Assembly: GCF_000046705.1 (NCBI RefSeq)
Contig: NC_005956.1
Span: forward strand, 930,001-994,000
DNA from: Bartonella henselae str. Houston-1
GTDB lineage: Bacteria > Pseudomonadota > Alphaproteobacteria > Rhizobiales > Rhizobiaceae
DNA length: 64,000 nucleotides
Direction: 5' to 3'
In this document: piece by piece, positions 19,356-30,007 of the stretch
Numbering within the stretch: position 1 is the stretch's first letter
How the letters are laid out: each line of letters starts with the position of its first letter
Program-made: the position numbers and the translations under genes
Notes under the pieces: model-generated
The model's input: the letters and a program-made list of their open reading frames with translations, nothing else
Databases searched by the model: none
What the model was told of the DNA's origin: nothing

Positions 19356-19988
19356 TATTGCATAGGGTTAATAGATTTACAAAAGTTCGGGAATTATCAT
19401 TTCTTTAGTTCTTTTTAGGCTCTTTTATTGATTCTATTACAAGTTTTCCTTCTATCAGTCGTTTTCTTGCCCTTTTCCCCACTGAAAACTGTTAGGTATT
19501 AAGATCTAATTTGTATAAAGTGATAACACTGATGTCTTTAATACAGCCAAAAAGCGCTTTAAGTTATGATATCATAACTCTTACATTTACATTGATTACA
19601 GGTATGACTGTTAGCGTTCTTAAGTTATTACTGAATTATTAATTTACAGTTTTTTCTGTATTTACGGTTATTTTCTAGCGGTTGACTGTTCTTTATACAG
19701 AGTAACCCTATTTATTCACAGTTTATATTATGAGAGTATATGTTTCATTTACTATATTGATTTTTATTACTTTTATTCATTCTAATGTCTTTAAAAGTGC
19801 CTTTATTTTTTTTGTGGTAAATAACAAAAAATTAACAATACATTAATTTCTTGATTAAAACTAAACTTTAAGTCTATCATGCGCTGCGCGAGGGGAATCA
19901 TCCTATACTATATAAATTTTCCCATCGCATACAAAAGGCGTGACGTATTTTTTGCGATAAGTATATTGAAAAATAAGCGGGTTTTCAG
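19356..19988. other. Spacer between tRNA-Lys and rlpA
   Basis: About 630 AT-rich bases without a gene. It contains a perfect 18-bp palindrome at 19562-19579 (listed separately), and it should contain the rlpA promoter in its last 150 bases. No integrase or attachment-site repeat of the tRNA 3' end was seen. Confidence 0.5.
19562..19579. repeat. Perfect 18-bp palindrome
   Basis: AGTTATGAT is followed directly by ATCATAACT. A gapless palindrome is more like a dimeric protein binding site than an RNA hairpin. No gene within 400 bases is an obvious target. Confidence 0.5.
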
Positions 19989-20840
19989 ATGCTTTTAAAC
20001 AGAAAAAAAAATTTTTCCTTCGTTGTTAAATCAACGTTTCAATTTGTTTCTGTAGTGGCTGTTTCTCAGTTATTGGTATCTTGCTGTGCAAACGAAACAT
20101 CGCATTTTACATTAAAAAGTTTCTGTAATAATAAAAAAGCTGATGCAAAGACTGTTATTCTGCCTAAAAAATTTTCAAGTAAACAAAATCAATCGAAAGA
20201 AAAGAGAAGTGGGCGGGCAATCGTCGGTAAGCCTTATAAAATAAAAGGAAAGTGGTATTATCCTCAACATGATCCAACCTATAAACGTGTTGGACAAGCC
20301 TCATGGTATGGTTCAGACTTTCATGGGCGTTTAACAGCAAATGGTGAAATCTATGATATGAATCTCTTGACTGCTGCTCACCCCACAATGCCTTTACCCA
20401 GTTATGCTCGTGTTACGAATTTGAAAAACGGTTCTTCGCTCATTGTTAGAGTAAATGATCGTGGTCCTTTTATGAAGGATAGAATCATTGATTTATCAAA
20501 ACAAGCCGCAGCAATACTTGGTTATGAAAATGCCGGTGTAACAAATGTTCAAGTGGAGTATATCGCTGAAGCACCGGTTGGCCACTATGATGGTGCTTAT
20601 TTAATGGCTTCTTATATACCTGGAAATATCGGTTCATATTCTTTAGCATTAGCAGATACTCTTCAAAAAAGAGAAAACATTATTTTAGAGAAGAGAAATA
20701 TAGACAGCAAAAAACAATTAACCAAAGCTGTTGTTGAACAAAAGCAACTCAGTAAAACTGTTTCAATAAAATTGCCAGAGATTGGTCCTGTGCTGGTTAA
20801 TAAACCGCTGATGTTCGATCAGATAGCTTCTATAAAATAG
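19989..20840 (+). CDS. rlpA: RlpA-like septal/peptidoglycan lipoprotein
   Basis: This is a probable outer-membrane lipoprotein acting on peptidoglycan (RlpA homologues are lytic transglycosylases that act on glycan denuded of stem peptides). The 283-aa protein has an N-terminal hydrophobic segment and a lipobox-like LVSC (Cys32). A double-psi beta-barrel domain follows at about 101-192, with GQASWYGSDFHGRLTANGE, TAAHPTMPLPS and the catalytic-type Asp in VRVNDRGPF (Asp157). There is no C-terminal SPOR domain; a Lys/Gln-rich tail takes its place. It is followed by dacA, as in other Rhizobiales. Confidence 0.9.
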   Translation: MLLNRKKNFSFVVKSTFQFVSVVAVSQLLVSCCANETSHFTLKSFCNNKKADAKTVILPKKFSSKQNQSKEKRSGRAIVGKPYKIKGKWYYPQHDPTYKRVGQASWYGSDFHGRLTANGEIYDMNLLTAAHPTMPLPSYARVTNLKNGSSLIVRVNDRGPFMKDRIIDLSKQAAAILGYENAGVTNVQVEYIAEAPVGHYDGAYLMASYIPGNIGSYSLALADTLQKRENIILEKRNIDSKKQLTKAVVEQKQLSKTVSIKLPEIGPVLVNKPLMFDQIASIK

Positions 20841-21319
20841 TCTTTTTCTCATAAGTCCAAAATAAGTCGAGCAAAATTTGATCGTGCAGAACTTCTAAAC
20901 GGCAAATAATCAAAAAAGTTGAGTATAGTAGGATTGTCACTAAAAATGAGATTGTGTGTTGTTCATAAAAAGGCAAATGCTAATATCTAGTCTTTACAAT
21001 CCTACAATCTCTTTTAAATAATTAATATATGATGTAAACGCTTCTCCTTACCCATTTGTGCTTCAAAGTGATGAATTCTTCTCATAGATAAATAATATTA
21101 TTCTGTGAAAAATTTATGCTTCACATGCCTTTAAAAGTTTAAAGTCCTTAAGCCAGAAATAAATCTATTATCTTGCTTTTATTTTGCTTTGGTAACGCTA
21201 AATAAATAGTGAAATCTTTTCTTCTTTTGCAAGTGATTTTTCATCTGTAGAAAAGAACAAAGCTTTTCTTGTACAAGAGTATTCTCTATACTGATTCTTG
21301 AGATACGGGAGGGGTAGTT
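20841..21319. other. Spacer between rlpA and dacA
   Basis: About 480 bases with no gene, RNA motif or strong repeat that I can support. The dacA promoter and Shine-Dalgarno (GGGAGGGG near 21308) lie at its end. Confidence 0.4.
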
Positions 21320-22483
21320 ATGCGTACGGTATTAAGGATTTTTTTTACCTTATTTTGGATGTTAACATTGGATGGGAGGGGAAAAGCGGAAGATTTTCAA
21401 ACTTCTGCACAGCAATTACTGTTAGTAGATGATGACACAGATACCGTACTTTTTGAAAAACAAAGTGATATTCCTTTTTTTCCTGCGTCATTAGCAAAAC
21501 TGATGACAGCAGAAGTTATATTTCATCAATTAAAAGAAGGATTGTTAAGTAATACACAAACATTTAAGGTGAGTGAGAATGCTTGGCGCAAGGGTGGAGC
21601 GCCTTCCGGTACCACCACTATGTTTGCAAAAGTGAAGACAGAAATCAGTGTTTCTGATCTTTTGCGTGGTTTAATTATTGTTAATGGAAATGATGCTGCC
21701 ATTACCCTTGCTGAAGGAGTATCGGGAAGTGAGGCTGATTTCGCAAAATTGATGAATCAGCGAGCCAAAGCACTTGGATTAGAACATAGCTATTTTGTTA
21801 ATCCAACCGGGCTTCCTGAAGAGGAACAGTTTGTGACATTACGCGATATGATGACATTAACGCGTCATATTGCTCGTGCCTATCCCAATTATTATATACT
21901 TTACCGTGAACCTCACTTTACTTGGAATAAGATTTTTCAACGTAACAAAAATCCTCTTATTTCTAAGGAAATTGGTGTAGAAGGTTTCGGCTTTGGCTAC
22001 AGTGAAGAAGAAGGTTTTTCAATGGTTGTTGCCGCCTATAAAAATCATCGACATCTTTTTTTAGCAATAAATGGTTTGCAAAATGGTAAAGGACACACAA
22101 AAGAAATAGAACGAATTCTTCAATGGGGAATGACAGCTTTTGATCTTAAAACAATTTTCACAAAAGGAGAAACGGTTGGTCATGCTTCTGTTTATGGTGG
22201 GGAGCAAAACTCTGTGCCACTGATTGTTAAAGGGCCGATACGGTTTATGCTTTCCAATGAAAAAAAAGTGGATGTTAAAGCAAAAATTAAATATCGTGGT
22301 CCCTTGAAAGCTCCCATTATTTTAGGGCAACCAGTTGGTGTCATTCAAATTTTACAAGATAAAAAGGTTCTTCTCGAAAAACCGGTTTTTGCTGGAAACA
22401 ATGTTCAGGAAGGAAGTTTTTTTGCAAAAATAAAAAATGCGTTCTATGAAATAACAATTGGATGGTTACGGAAATATCTATAA
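21320..22483 (+). CDS. dacA: D-alanyl-D-alanine carboxypeptidase family protein (DacA/PBP5-like)
   Basis: This S11-family periplasmic protein would trim stem pentapeptides. It has 387 aa, an N-terminal signal peptide of about 23 residues, the SxxK motif SLAK (Ser57, Lys60), an SxN-position motif reading NGN (122-124), the C-terminal PBP5 beta domain and an end helix (ITIGWLRKYL) suited to membrane attachment. At the KTG position (VDGIKTG in PBP5) the sequence reads VEGFGFG (220-226), so the motif Lys is replaced by Gly. Ser is Asn in the second motif. The nucleophile pair is intact, so activity is possible but uncertain. It lies upstream of tmk with a 34-base gap. Confidence 0.88.
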   Translation: MRTVLRIFFTLFWMLTLDGRGKAEDFQTSAQQLLLVDDDTDTVLFEKQSDIPFFPASLAKLMTAEVIFHQLKEGLLSNTQTFKVSENAWRKGGAPSGTTTMFAKVKTEISVSDLLRGLIIVNGNDAAITLAEGVSGSEADFAKLMNQRAKALGLEHSYFVNPTGLPEEEQFVTLRDMMTLTRHIARAYPNYYILYREPHFTWNKIFQRNKNPLISKEIGVEGFGFGYSEEEGFSMVVAAYKNHRHLFLAINGLQNGKGHTKEIERILQWGMTAFDLKTIFTKGETVGHASVYGGEQNSVPLIVKGPIRFMLSNEKKVDVKAKIKYRGPLKAPIILGQPVGVIQILQDKKVLLEKPVFAGNNVQEGSFFAKIKNAFYEITIGWLRKYL

Positions 22484-22517
22484 GTACATGCTAATAATTA
22501 AGAGTTAAGGTTCATAC

Positions 22518-23165
22518 GTGTCTGGTTATTTTATTACATTCGAGGGAGGGGAGGGCGTAGGAAAAACAACGCAAATTTTTTTGCTTGCTCAGCATCTCTA
22601 CGGCAAAGGCTATGATGTCCTTACAACAAGAGAACCAGGAGGAACGGCAGGTGCAGAAGTCATACGCCATATTTTATTGTCAGGTCAGGTACAACAACAC
22701 TATGGACCTTTGATTGAAGCGATTTTGTTTACAGCAGCGCGTATCGATCATGTTAGTGAAGTTATTATGCCTTCTTTGCAAAAAGGTAAAGTTGTTTTAT
22801 GTGACCGTTTTATTGATTCTACACGTGTTTATCAAGGACTTAATGATAAAGTGAGTTCCTCTACTCTTGCTGTTTTAGAATGTCTTGCACTCAATAAAAT
22901 AAAGCCTCAGATAACATTTTTGTTAGATATACCAGCAAGGTGTAGTATGAAGCGTGCAAATTTGCGAAGAGAAAAAGCAGAAACAATTGATTATTTTGAA
23001 AAAGATGAACTCAAGATTCAAGAACAAAGGCGCCAGGCTTTTCTCCAATTGGCAAAACAGGAACCTCATCGGTTTCGTGTGATTGATGGAACAGATACAG
23101 TGGAAGTTATTGCACAACAAATAAGAGATATTTGTGATCAAGTAATGTTGGATCAACTTCCATGA
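22518..23165 (+). CDS. tmk: Thymidylate kinase
   Basis: This enzyme phosphorylates dTMP to dTDP for DNA synthesis. The 215-aa product starts with GTG at 22518 (MSGYFITFEGG). It has the P-loop GGEGVGKTT (10-18), TREPGGT, the DR motif CDRFIDST and a LID region RANLRREK. It overlaps holB by four bases (ATGA), so the two are translationally coupled. Confidence 0.95.
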   Translation: MSGYFITFEGGEGVGKTTQIFLLAQHLYGKGYDVLTTREPGGTAGAEVIRHILLSGQVQQHYGPLIEAILFTAARIDHVSEVIMPSLQKGKVVLCDRFIDSTRVYQGLNDKVSSSTLAVLECLALNKIKPQITFLLDIPARCSMKRANLRREKAETIDYFEKDELKIQEQRRQAFLQLAKQEPHRFRVIDGTDTVEVIAQQIRDICDQVMLDQLP

Positions 23166-24214
23166 GTGATGTAATTTTTTTGCGCCAATATGATGATATC
23201 GATATAGTTTCATCACCTTCACAGAATAATATTATCTTTGGTCATGAAGCTGCTCGTCATTTTTTAGCACAAATTCTTAAGGAAGAACGTTTACCTCATG
23301 CCATATTATTTGAAGGGGACTACGGGATTGGAAAGGCCACATTAGCGTTTCACCTTGCTTGGAATATTTTAAGCTCTCAAAAGGATGGCTTCAAGCAACC
23401 AGAGCATAATTCTGTTATATGGCGTCAAATCACACAGGGAAGTCATCCTGGTCTTTTGCACATTTCACGTCGCTTTGATGTAAAAACGCAAAAGTTTAAA
23501 ACAGGTATACTCTTTGACGATATTCGCGATATTATACATTTTTTAAACCGAACATCAAAAGATAGTGGGTGGCGTATTGTTATCATTGATCCTGCTGATG
23601 ATATGAATAGAAATGCAGCGAATGCAATTCTCAAAACACTCGAAGAGCCTCCTGCAAAGACGTTATTCATCATTATCACACACTTTTCAGGAAAATTACT
23701 CCCAACAATTCGCTCAAGGTGTCAACAAATTTCTTTACGTCCATTGCATAACGATGAGATGAAAAAAATCATTATACATATGTTTTCCAATCAAAATGTG
23801 ATTGATGAAGAAAATATTGGAATGATTATTCAAAAATCCAATGGAAATCCTCGAAAAGCAGCCTTACTTATTCATGGAGGGTTTGAAATTATTAAAACCA
23901 TTGATACTCTTTTAGGGCAATCTGTTTGCAACCCAACTATCGTACATAATCTTGCACAAACACTTTCCTCTCTTTCTTCAGTTATCCAATTTCAACAATT
24001 TTGTGATGAAATTCTTGATAAAATTCAAAAAAAAGCTATCATGCTTGCTGAAAGGGGGAATTTGGCTCTTTCAAAAAAATGTGCACAAGCCTGGCAGGAG
24101 ATTCATCAAGAAATAGGAGAAATCCAATCATTTAATCTTGATAAAAAGCAATTCATTATCAACTTGCTTTTTAGAGTTCATAAGATCATTTGTGAGAGTG
24201 AGCTTTTTCCGTGA
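23162..24214 (+). CDS. holB: DNA polymerase III subunit delta prime
   Basis: This is a clamp-loader subunit of the replicative polymerase. The 350-aa AAA+ protein has [16 protein letters not shown] at about 53-68, [24 protein letters not shown], which is the hallmark of delta prime and DnaX proteins, and [13 protein letters not shown]. Walker A is imperfect (GIGKAT), as expected for the non-catalytic delta prime. The start codon overlaps the tmk stop. It is followed by metG after about 60 bases. Confidence 0.92.
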   Translation: MSDVIFLRQYDDIDIVSSPSQNNIIFGHEAARHFLAQILKEERLPHAILFEGDYGIGKATLAFHLAWNILSSQKDGFKQPEHNSVIWRQITQGSHPGLLHISRRFDVKTQKFKTGILFDDIRDIIHFLNRTSKDSGWRIVIIDPADDMNRNAANAILKTLEEPPAKTLFIIITHFSGKLLPTIRSRCQQISLRPLHNDEMKKIIIHMFSNQNVIDEENIGMIIQKSNGNPRKAALLIHGGFEIIKTIDTLLGQSVCNPTIVHNLAQTLSSLSSVIQFQQFCDEILDKIQKKAIMLAERGNLALSKKCAQAWQEIHQEIGEIQSFNLDKKQFIINLLFRVHKIICESELFP

Positions 24215-24275
24215 CAATCTGATTAACAGGCGTTATGTCATTGTATCTTTTATTGTGTTTTACAACGAGTATGAC

Positions 24276-25835
24276 ATGCCTGACACATATTATATAACAA
24301 CTCCAATTTTTTATCCTAATGGTGCTCCACACATTGGACACGCCTATAGTGCAATTGCAAGTGACGTTTTGGCCCGTTTTCAACGCTTAGATGGTAAAAA
24401 TGTATTTTTTCTCTCTGGTACGGATGAGCACGGTTTAAAGATGCAACAAACAGCCGTAGCGTTGGGCATTACACCTAAGCAACTTACAGACCGCAACAGT
24501 GCTGTATTTCAAAAAATGCTTGCAGCATTAAATTGTTCTAACAATGATTTTATTCGTACAACAGAAAAGCGCCATTATCAAGCTTGTCAAGAAATTTGGA
24601 AAAAAATGAAAGCAAATGGTGATATTTATCTTAGTCGGTATACGGGTTGGTATTCAGTCCGCCAAGAAGCTTATTATGAAGAGAAGGATACTGAAGTTGG
24701 AGAAGATAATATCCGTCGCGAAAAGGAATTAGGTTCTCCAGTTGAATGGAACGAAGAAGAAAGTTATTTTTTTAAACTTTCCCGTTATGAAAAAGCTCTT
24801 CTTGAACATTATGAAAAACATCCTGATTTTATTGCTCCACCTGAACGACGTAATGAAGTTATAAGTTTTATAAAGTCGGGTTTAAAAGATATTTCCATTT
24901 CACGTGCAAGTTTTAATTGGGGAATTTGTGTTCCAAATGATTCAAAACATGTAATGTATGTCTGGGTTGATGCACTCACGAACTATCTTTCAGCTATTGG
25001 CTTTTTTGATGAAAATTCAAAAAAACGTGCTTTTTGGCCTGCAAGTGTTCATATCATTGGTAAAGATATTATTCGTTTTCACGCAATTTATTGGCCAGCA
25101 TTTTTAATGTCTGCTGGCATTGCATTGCCTAAGCGTATTTTTGCACATGGTTTTTTACTCAATAATGGTGTAAAAATGTCAAAGTCCATTGGAAATGTCG
25201 TTGATCCTTTTGAAATGATTGATCACTATGGTCTTGATCAGGTACGTTATTTTCTTCTTCGTGAAGTGCCGTTTGGACAAGATGGTAGTTATAGCCATGA
25301 TAGTTTTGTGAATCGCATTAATGCAGATCTTGCCAATGACCTTGGTAATTTAGCGCAACGCTCTTTATCTATGATTGCCAAAAACTGTGATGCAAAAGTC
25401 CCTTTACCAGCTGCATTTTTAGTTCAAGATGAACAACTTTTGGAAAAATCTCTTCAAACCCTTGACACTATGCGCAAAGCCATGTCTTCTCAAGAAATAC
25501 ATTTAGCACTTTCAGCTATTTTTTCAGTCGTTGCAGATGCTAACCGCTATTTTGCAAACGAACAACCTTGGAGTTTAAGGAAAAATAATCCAGAAAGGTT
25601 TTCTACAGTTCTTTACATAACTTTAGAAATCTTACGGCGAATAGGAATAATGCTGTTGCCTTTTATGCCACAATCAGCAGCAAAACTTCTTGATAGCCTT
25701 AAGATTTCTCAAGAAGATCGATTATTGCAGCATATAAGCAATTCAAAAATTCAAGAAGGTCTTGATCTTCCACCACCAGAACCAATCTTTCCCCGTTATA
25801 TTCTTAAGAAAGACGATATTCACCATGTTGATTGA
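24276..25835 (+). CDS. metG: Methionyl-tRNA synthetase
   Basis: This class I synthetase charges tRNA-Met. The 519-aa form begins [16 protein letters not shown], with HIGH at 19-22 (PHIGHAY) and KMSKS at 300-304. The region that binds zinc in other MetRS forms has no cysteines here ([15 protein letters not shown]), consistent with the single-knuckle, metal-free alphaproteobacterial form. No C-terminal dimerisation domain is present. I chose 24276 over the upstream in-frame ATG at 24138, which lies inside holB. The end overlaps tatD by 11 bases. Confidence 0.96.
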   Translation: MPDTYYITTPIFYPNGAPHIGHAYSAIASDVLARFQRLDGKNVFFLSGTDEHGLKMQQTAVALGITPKQLTDRNSAVFQKMLAALNCSNNDFIRTTEKRHYQACQEIWKKMKANGDIYLSRYTGWYSVRQEAYYEEKDTEVGEDNIRREKELGSPVEWNEEESYFFKLSRYEKALLEHYEKHPDFIAPPERRNEVISFIKSGLKDISISRASFNWGICVPNDSKHVMYVWVDALTNYLSAIGFFDENSKKRAFWPASVHIIGKDIIRFHAIYWPAFLMSAGIALPKRIFAHGFLLNNGVKMSKSIGNVVDPFEMIDHYGLDQVRYFLLREVPFGQDGSYSHDSFVNRINADLANDLGNLAQRSLSMIAKNCDAKVPLPAAFLVQDEQLLEKSLQTLDTMRKAMSSQEIHLALSAIFSVVADANRYFANEQPWSLRKNNPERFSTVLYITLEILRRIGIMLLPFMPQSAAKLLDSLKISQEDRLLQHISNSKIQEGLDLPPPEPIFPRYILKKDDIHHVD

Positions 25836-26598
25836 TACGCATTGTCATCTTGATTTTGAGGATTTTTCTCAAGATTTAGATGATGTTATCCAAAGAGCGC
25901 TAGATGCTAATGTTAAACGTATGATAACGATTTCAACGCATGTTCGTAAGTTGGATAAACTTTTAACAATTACACAAGCCTATCCTCAAGTTTTTTGTTC
26001 TGTTGGCACGCATCCCAATCATGCTCATGAAGAACAGAATATTACAGCTAAAGAGCTCATTGATCTTTCAAAACACCCTAAAATTGTTGCATTTGGGGAG
26101 GTTGGTCTTGATTATCATTATGATTATTCCTCACCAGAAGAGCAAAAGAAAGTTTTTCAAGAACATATTATCGCTTCTCAAGAAACACAACTCCCTCTTG
26201 TTATACATTCCCGCAATGCTGATGGAGATATGGAGAAAATATTACGCAAACAGATAAAAGAAAATACTTTTCCATTTGTAATGCATTGTTATTCGTCTGG
26301 GATGCAACTTGCTCGTGCTGGCATTGAGCTTGGTGGATATATTTCTTTTTCAGGTATTCTCACTTTTAAAAATGCGTTTGAAATCCGTGAGATAGCAAAA
26401 ATTGTGCCTCATAAATATTTATTGATAGAAACGGATGCACCATTTTTAGCACCTGTTCCTCATCGAGGAAAAACAAATGAGCCATCTTTTGTGCGCTATA
26501 CAGCAGCTGTTTTGGCTGAAACAATTGGCTTAACTATTGAAGAAATAACGCAGATAACAACGCAAAATGCTTTTCGTTTATTTAGCAAAATGAAATAA
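25825..26598 (+). CDS. tatD: TatD family metal-dependent hydrolase/DNase
   Basis: This is a 257-aa TIM-barrel hydrolase with the HxH motif [10 protein letters not shown] (His6, His8), [10 protein letters not shown] with a bridging Glu, HSRNAD, HCYSSG and [10 protein letters not shown] with the final Asp. TatD proteins act as 3'-5' exonucleases on DNA. The chosen ATG at 25825 overlaps the metG end by 11 bases; the longer frame upstream lies inside metG and adds unrelated residues. It follows metG and precedes an MBL protein, a conserved order. Confidence 0.93.
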   Translation: MLIDTHCHLDFEDFSQDLDDVIQRALDANVKRMITISTHVRKLDKLLTITQAYPQVFCSVGTHPNHAHEEQNITAKELIDLSKHPKIVAFGEVGLDYHYDYSSPEEQKKVFQEHIIASQETQLPLVIHSRNADGDMEKILRKQIKENTFPFVMHCYSSGMQLARAGIELGGYISFSGILTFKNAFEIREIAKIVPHKYLLIETDAPFLAPVPHRGKTNEPSFVRYTAAVLAETIGLTIEEITQITTQNAFRLFSKMK

Positions 26599-26608
26599 GG
26601 GAAAAGAT

Positions 26609-27418
26609 ATGTCTGATCGATACCGCTTTACAATATTAGGATGTGGTTCCTCTCCCGGAGTCCCACGTCCTAATGGTGATTGGGGAGCGTGTAATCCCAA
26701 TAATCCTAAAAATAAACGCTATAGAAGTTCTTTATTAGTCGAACGTATTCATAAATCAGGAAAAAAAACAACGATCGTTATTGATACTGGTCCAGATTTT
26801 CGATCACAAATGATCGATGCATGCGTAAACCATCTTGATGCTGCACTTTATACACATTCTCACGCAGATCATATTCATGGTATTGATGATTTACGCAGTT
26901 ATGCACTTGCACAAAAAAGTCTGATAGATATTTATGCTGATTCTTTTACACTAAGACATTTGAAAAATGCTTTCGGATATTGTTTTCAAACACCAAAAGG
27001 TTCATCTTATTTACCTATTTTAAAAGCACATCTTATCAATGAAGATAGCCAATTTATAATCCAAGGGCAGGGTGGAGCAATACATGTCAATACGCACTTA
27101 CAATTGCATGGCAGTATCCATTCTTTAGGTTTTCGTATTGGTAACGTTGCTTATTGTACAGATGTTAGTCAATTTCCTAAAAAAACATTACCAAAGTTAA
27201 TGAATTTGAATGTTTTAATTATTGAAGCTCTTCAGTTTAAATCTCACCCAAGTCATCTTTCCGTTGATCAAGCATTACAATGGATAAAATATTTACAGCC
27301 AAAACAAGCCATACTCACACATATGGATAGATCGCTTGACTACAACGAAGTTATAAATTATCTCCCACCGCACGTTAAACCCGCTTATCAAGGGCTTATT
27401 TTTGAAGCAGATGCATAA
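26609..27418 (+). CDS. MBL-fold metal-dependent hydrolase (PhnP-like)
   Basis: This is a 269-aa beta-lactamase-fold protein with GCGSSPGVPRPNGDWGACNP, the metal motif THSHADHIHGIDDLR, a later YCTDVSQFP and ILTHMDRSLDY. It resembles PhnP and related phosphodiesterases or tRNase Z-like enzymes, and the substrate is unknown. It begins ten bases after tatD and closes the rlpA-to-MBL run. Confidence 0.88.
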   Translation: MSDRYRFTILGCGSSPGVPRPNGDWGACNPNNPKNKRYRSSLLVERIHKSGKKTTIVIDTGPDFRSQMIDACVNHLDAALYTHSHADHIHGIDDLRSYALAQKSLIDIYADSFTLRHLKNAFGYCFQTPKGSSYLPILKAHLINEDSQFIIQGQGGAIHVNTHLQLHGSIHSLGFRIGNVAYCTDVSQFPKKTLPKLMNLNVLIIEALQFKSHPSHLSVDQALQWIKYLQPKQAILTHMDRSLDYNEVINYLPPHVKPAYQGLIFEADA

Positions 27419-27560
27419 GAGATCTGGGAACCAAATATTTCCTGAAGAAAAACGTAGCTTTAGCGGCAACAGGTTTGAGTTATCTCACACATATGAAGCG
27501 TGTAAATTACCATTTATCGCATAATATATATTATGGAACTTAAAAATGAGTAATGCCTTT

Positions 27561-27956
27561 TTACTTGGCTTGCCCAAGTATCTGTCTTATAATTTGTAGT
27601 GTAATGAAAGTTAAGAATAATATTCCATGAAACATTGGTAAAAATAGCTGATGGTCAGAATAATAAATCATCGCTAAAGTTTCGCTACAGGCTGCAATGC
27701 ACCATAAAACAATCCCCCAAGGCGAATACATCCAAAGCCCAATCAATGCGATAGGATAAACAATAGCTAATGTAGCTGATAAACACTGCCATTGCCATGG
27801 CATAAGATCAAAACGCCATAGAATTCCTGGAAATACACCAACAAGACGTATCCAGTAAAAAACACCTAAACCTAAGCAGATAAGCGCCAAAAATCTTAAA
27901 TAACAGTTATAAATTAAATTGATTTTTGAAATCTTTTTTTGGGAGTTATTGGTCAA
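27561..27956 (-). CDS. Small integral membrane protein (DUF6163-like)
   Basis: This is a 131-aa protein with about four hydrophobic segments (around residues 20-42, 58-78, 80-98 and 103-125). I recall the family as DUF6163 from Rhizobiales, but that name is from memory. Function is unknown. Its ATG overlaps the stop of the acyl-CoA hydrolase gene by four bases, so it is translated as part of that operon. Confidence 0.75.
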   Translation of the reverse strand: MTNNSQKKISKINLIYNCYLRFLALICLGLGVFYWIRLVGVFPGILWRFDLMPWQWQCLSATLAIVYPIALIGLWMYSPWGIVLWCIAACSETLAMIYYSDHQLFLPMFHGILFLTFITLQIIRQILGQAK

Positions 27957-28999
27957 AATAATAATTCTTTTTCAACAGGTTGGAAGTAAGCATCTATCAT
28001 TTCATCTGTTATATTCGACAGTTTATCTGGCTGCCATTTTGGTGTTTTGTCCTTATCAATTAACATTGCACGTACACCTTCACGAAAATCATGTGAATTA
28101 ATCATATGATGTGCAATGCGGTTTTCAATTTTCATACACTCTTCTAAAGTTTGAGATGAATTTTGTTTCATTTGTTTCCAAATAACTTTTAAACTTGTCG
28201 GAGAACGTGATTGCAAAATATCATAACATTCTCTAGCAAAAAAAAGTCCTTCATTACTTTTTTTATAAAGGAGTTCCATACATTCTTCTAATGTATGTGT
28301 ACCAAAACAAGCATTTATAACACTGCGTATCTCATGACTTGTTTCATAATCTTTTGTGATGGCGTGCTCTTCTAAAGCTAATTGAGGATTTCCCTGCTCA
28401 ATAATAGCTTTTCTAATGCATTCTAATTCAATTTCAGGAACAGCATGTGTTGCTAACCCTAAGTTTAAGCAATCTCCCCATTTTATGCGCGCGCCGGTCA
28501 ATGCAAGATAAATGCCAAAGTGATCGGGAAGAGATGGTAAGAAAAAGCTTGCACCAACATCTGGAAAAAATCCAATGGCACTTTCTGGCATAGCAAAGAG
28601 TGTATTTTCTGTCACAATTCGGTGTGAACCATATATAGAAATACCTACCCCTCCCCCCATCCAAATACCATTTAAAAAAGAAATGTAAGGTTTTCGGAAA
28701 TGTTTAATATAAGCATTTAAGCGATATTCATCATTAAAATATTGGTAAGAAGAAATCTTTTCTTCCATATGGTAGATTTCTACAACATCCCCACCAGCAC
28801 AAAAAGCACGTCCCTCCCCTTCAATTAAAACACAAGAAACATCATCATCTGTTTCCCATACACTCAGAGCTTTTTTTAAAGCTGAAACCATTCGCCCATT
28901 AAGAGCGTTTAACGCTGAAGAGCGTGCGAGCTTTATAACACCAGCATGCCCTTTTTTTATAAAAGAAATCTCATCACCTGCCCCAAAGTCAATTCGCAT
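27953..28999 (-). CDS. 3-hydroxyisobutyryl-CoA hydrolase (enoyl-CoA hydratase/isomerase family)
   Basis: This 348-aa crotonase-fold enzyme most likely releases 3-hydroxyisobutyrate from its CoA thioester in valine breakdown. It has GRAFCAGGDV (oxyanion loop), NGIWMGGGVGIS and the HIBCH-type catalytic segment MPESAIGFFPDVG with Glu and Asp. The C-terminal HIBCH domain includes THTLEECMELLYK and the FREGVRA end. It sits 18 bases after pcs. A decayed copy of its 3' half lies at 1100-1490. Confidence 0.9.
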   Translation of the reverse strand: MRIDFGAGDEISFIKKGHAGVIKLARSSALNALNGRMVSALKKALSVWETDDDVSCVLIEGEGRAFCAGGDVVEIYHMEEKISSYQYFNDEYRLNAYIKHFRKPYISFLNGIWMGGGVGISIYGSHRIVTENTLFAMPESAIGFFPDVGASFFLPSLPDHFGIYLALTGARIKWGDCLNLGLATHAVPEIELECIRKAIIEQGNPQLALEEHAITKDYETSHEIRSVINACFGTHTLEECMELLYKKSNEGLFFARECYDILQSRSPTSLKVIWKQMKQNSSQTLEECMKIENRIAHHMINSHDFREGVRAMLIDKDKTPKWQPDKLSNITDEMIDAYFQPVEKELLF

Positions 29000-29017
29000 C
29001 TCATACTCTTCCTAAAA

Positions 29018-29830
29018 CTATCTATCTAATTGTTTTTTTATTCCTAATTGAGGAAATATTTGCATGATAGCACCAATAGAATACATATAAATACCTGTTA
29101 CTGAAATTCCCATCTTAACCCAAAATGGGGCATTCAGTTGGTAAAAAAATGCAGCAACACCAAAGGAACACCATAAAAGAAAAATTGGAAAATTAAGCTT
29201 ACGCAAACGGATGACCCTTACTGGATGGATGAAATAAATGGGTAAAAAAGATATGATTGCTGATAAGACAATAATGGTAAAAGTGATCCACTCCCCTGGT
29301 CTTACGACAAAAAGCGTAAAACCCATCATATTCCAAACGACAGGAAATCCTTTAAAAAAGTTTTCTTTGGTTTTCATTCCAGTATCTGCGTAATAAATCG
29401 CTGATGAAATGACAATAATCGCACTTAATAAAAATGATAATCCTGATCCCATAAAACCACTTTGATAAAGCGCAAAAGCTGGAATTAAGACATAAGTCAC
29501 ATAATCAATGATATTATCCAGGAGTTCTCCAGACCATGTTGGAAGTACATATTTAACATCAAGTTTGCGCGCAATTGGCCCATCGATACCGTCAACGAGA
29601 AGTGCAAGTCCGAGCCAACAAAACATAGCAGTCCATTCTTTTTGAGAGGCCGATATAAGAGAAAGAAATGCTAAAAACGAACCCGAAGCTGTTAATAAAT
29701 GAACAGAAAAAGCCTTTGCTTGTGGCATTGTTACTTTTTTATGGCGCAAAAGATCTGCATTCGTTTTGATTTTTTTTGTTAGCTTCCGTTTCAAGGTTTT
29801 CTTATCCTCGTTTCTAAAATCTTCATTCAT
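29018..29830 (-). CDS. pcs: Phosphatidylcholine synthase
   Basis: This membrane enzyme makes phosphatidylcholine directly from CDP-diacylglycerol and choline; the choline probably comes from the host. The 270-aa product has a basic N-terminus, about eight hydrophobic segments, and the CDP-alcohol transferase motif DGIDGPIAR (80-88) followed by G101, D105 and D109 in GELLDNIIDY. The DGxxGPxAR form is typical of Pcs rather than PgsA. It begins the pcs-hydrolase-membrane protein run on this strand. Confidence 0.93.
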   Translation of the reverse strand: MNEDFRNEDKKTLKRKLTKKIKTNADLLRHKKVTMPQAKAFSVHLLTASGSFLAFLSLISASQKEWTAMFCWLGLALLVDGIDGPIARKLDVKYVLPTWSGELLDNIIDYVTYVLIPAFALYQSGFMGSGLSFLLSAIIVISSAIYYADTGMKTKENFFKGFPVVWNMMGFTLFVVRPGEWITFTIIVLSAIISFLPIYFIHPVRVIRLRKLNFPIFLLWCSFGVAAFFYQLNAPFWVKMGISVTGIYMYSIGAIMQIFPQLGIKKQLDR

Positions 29831-30007
29831 CTACCAACACGGTATTTTTTCTATGCTATGATTTATCGTAAAAAAAACATAAAAAGGTTACTTTTTTATA
29901 CTTCATTCTTTATTACATAATATAATAGTGATGTTTTATAAATAAAAAGAGATTGTTCATTTAGAAAGGTTAAAATATTTGGTAAATGAAGAAAGGCTCA
30001 AATAATT

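Noticed and set aside
19280..19988. tRNA-Lys as a possible integration site
   Set aside because: No integrase gene and no repeat of the tRNA 3' end was found in the neighbourhood.
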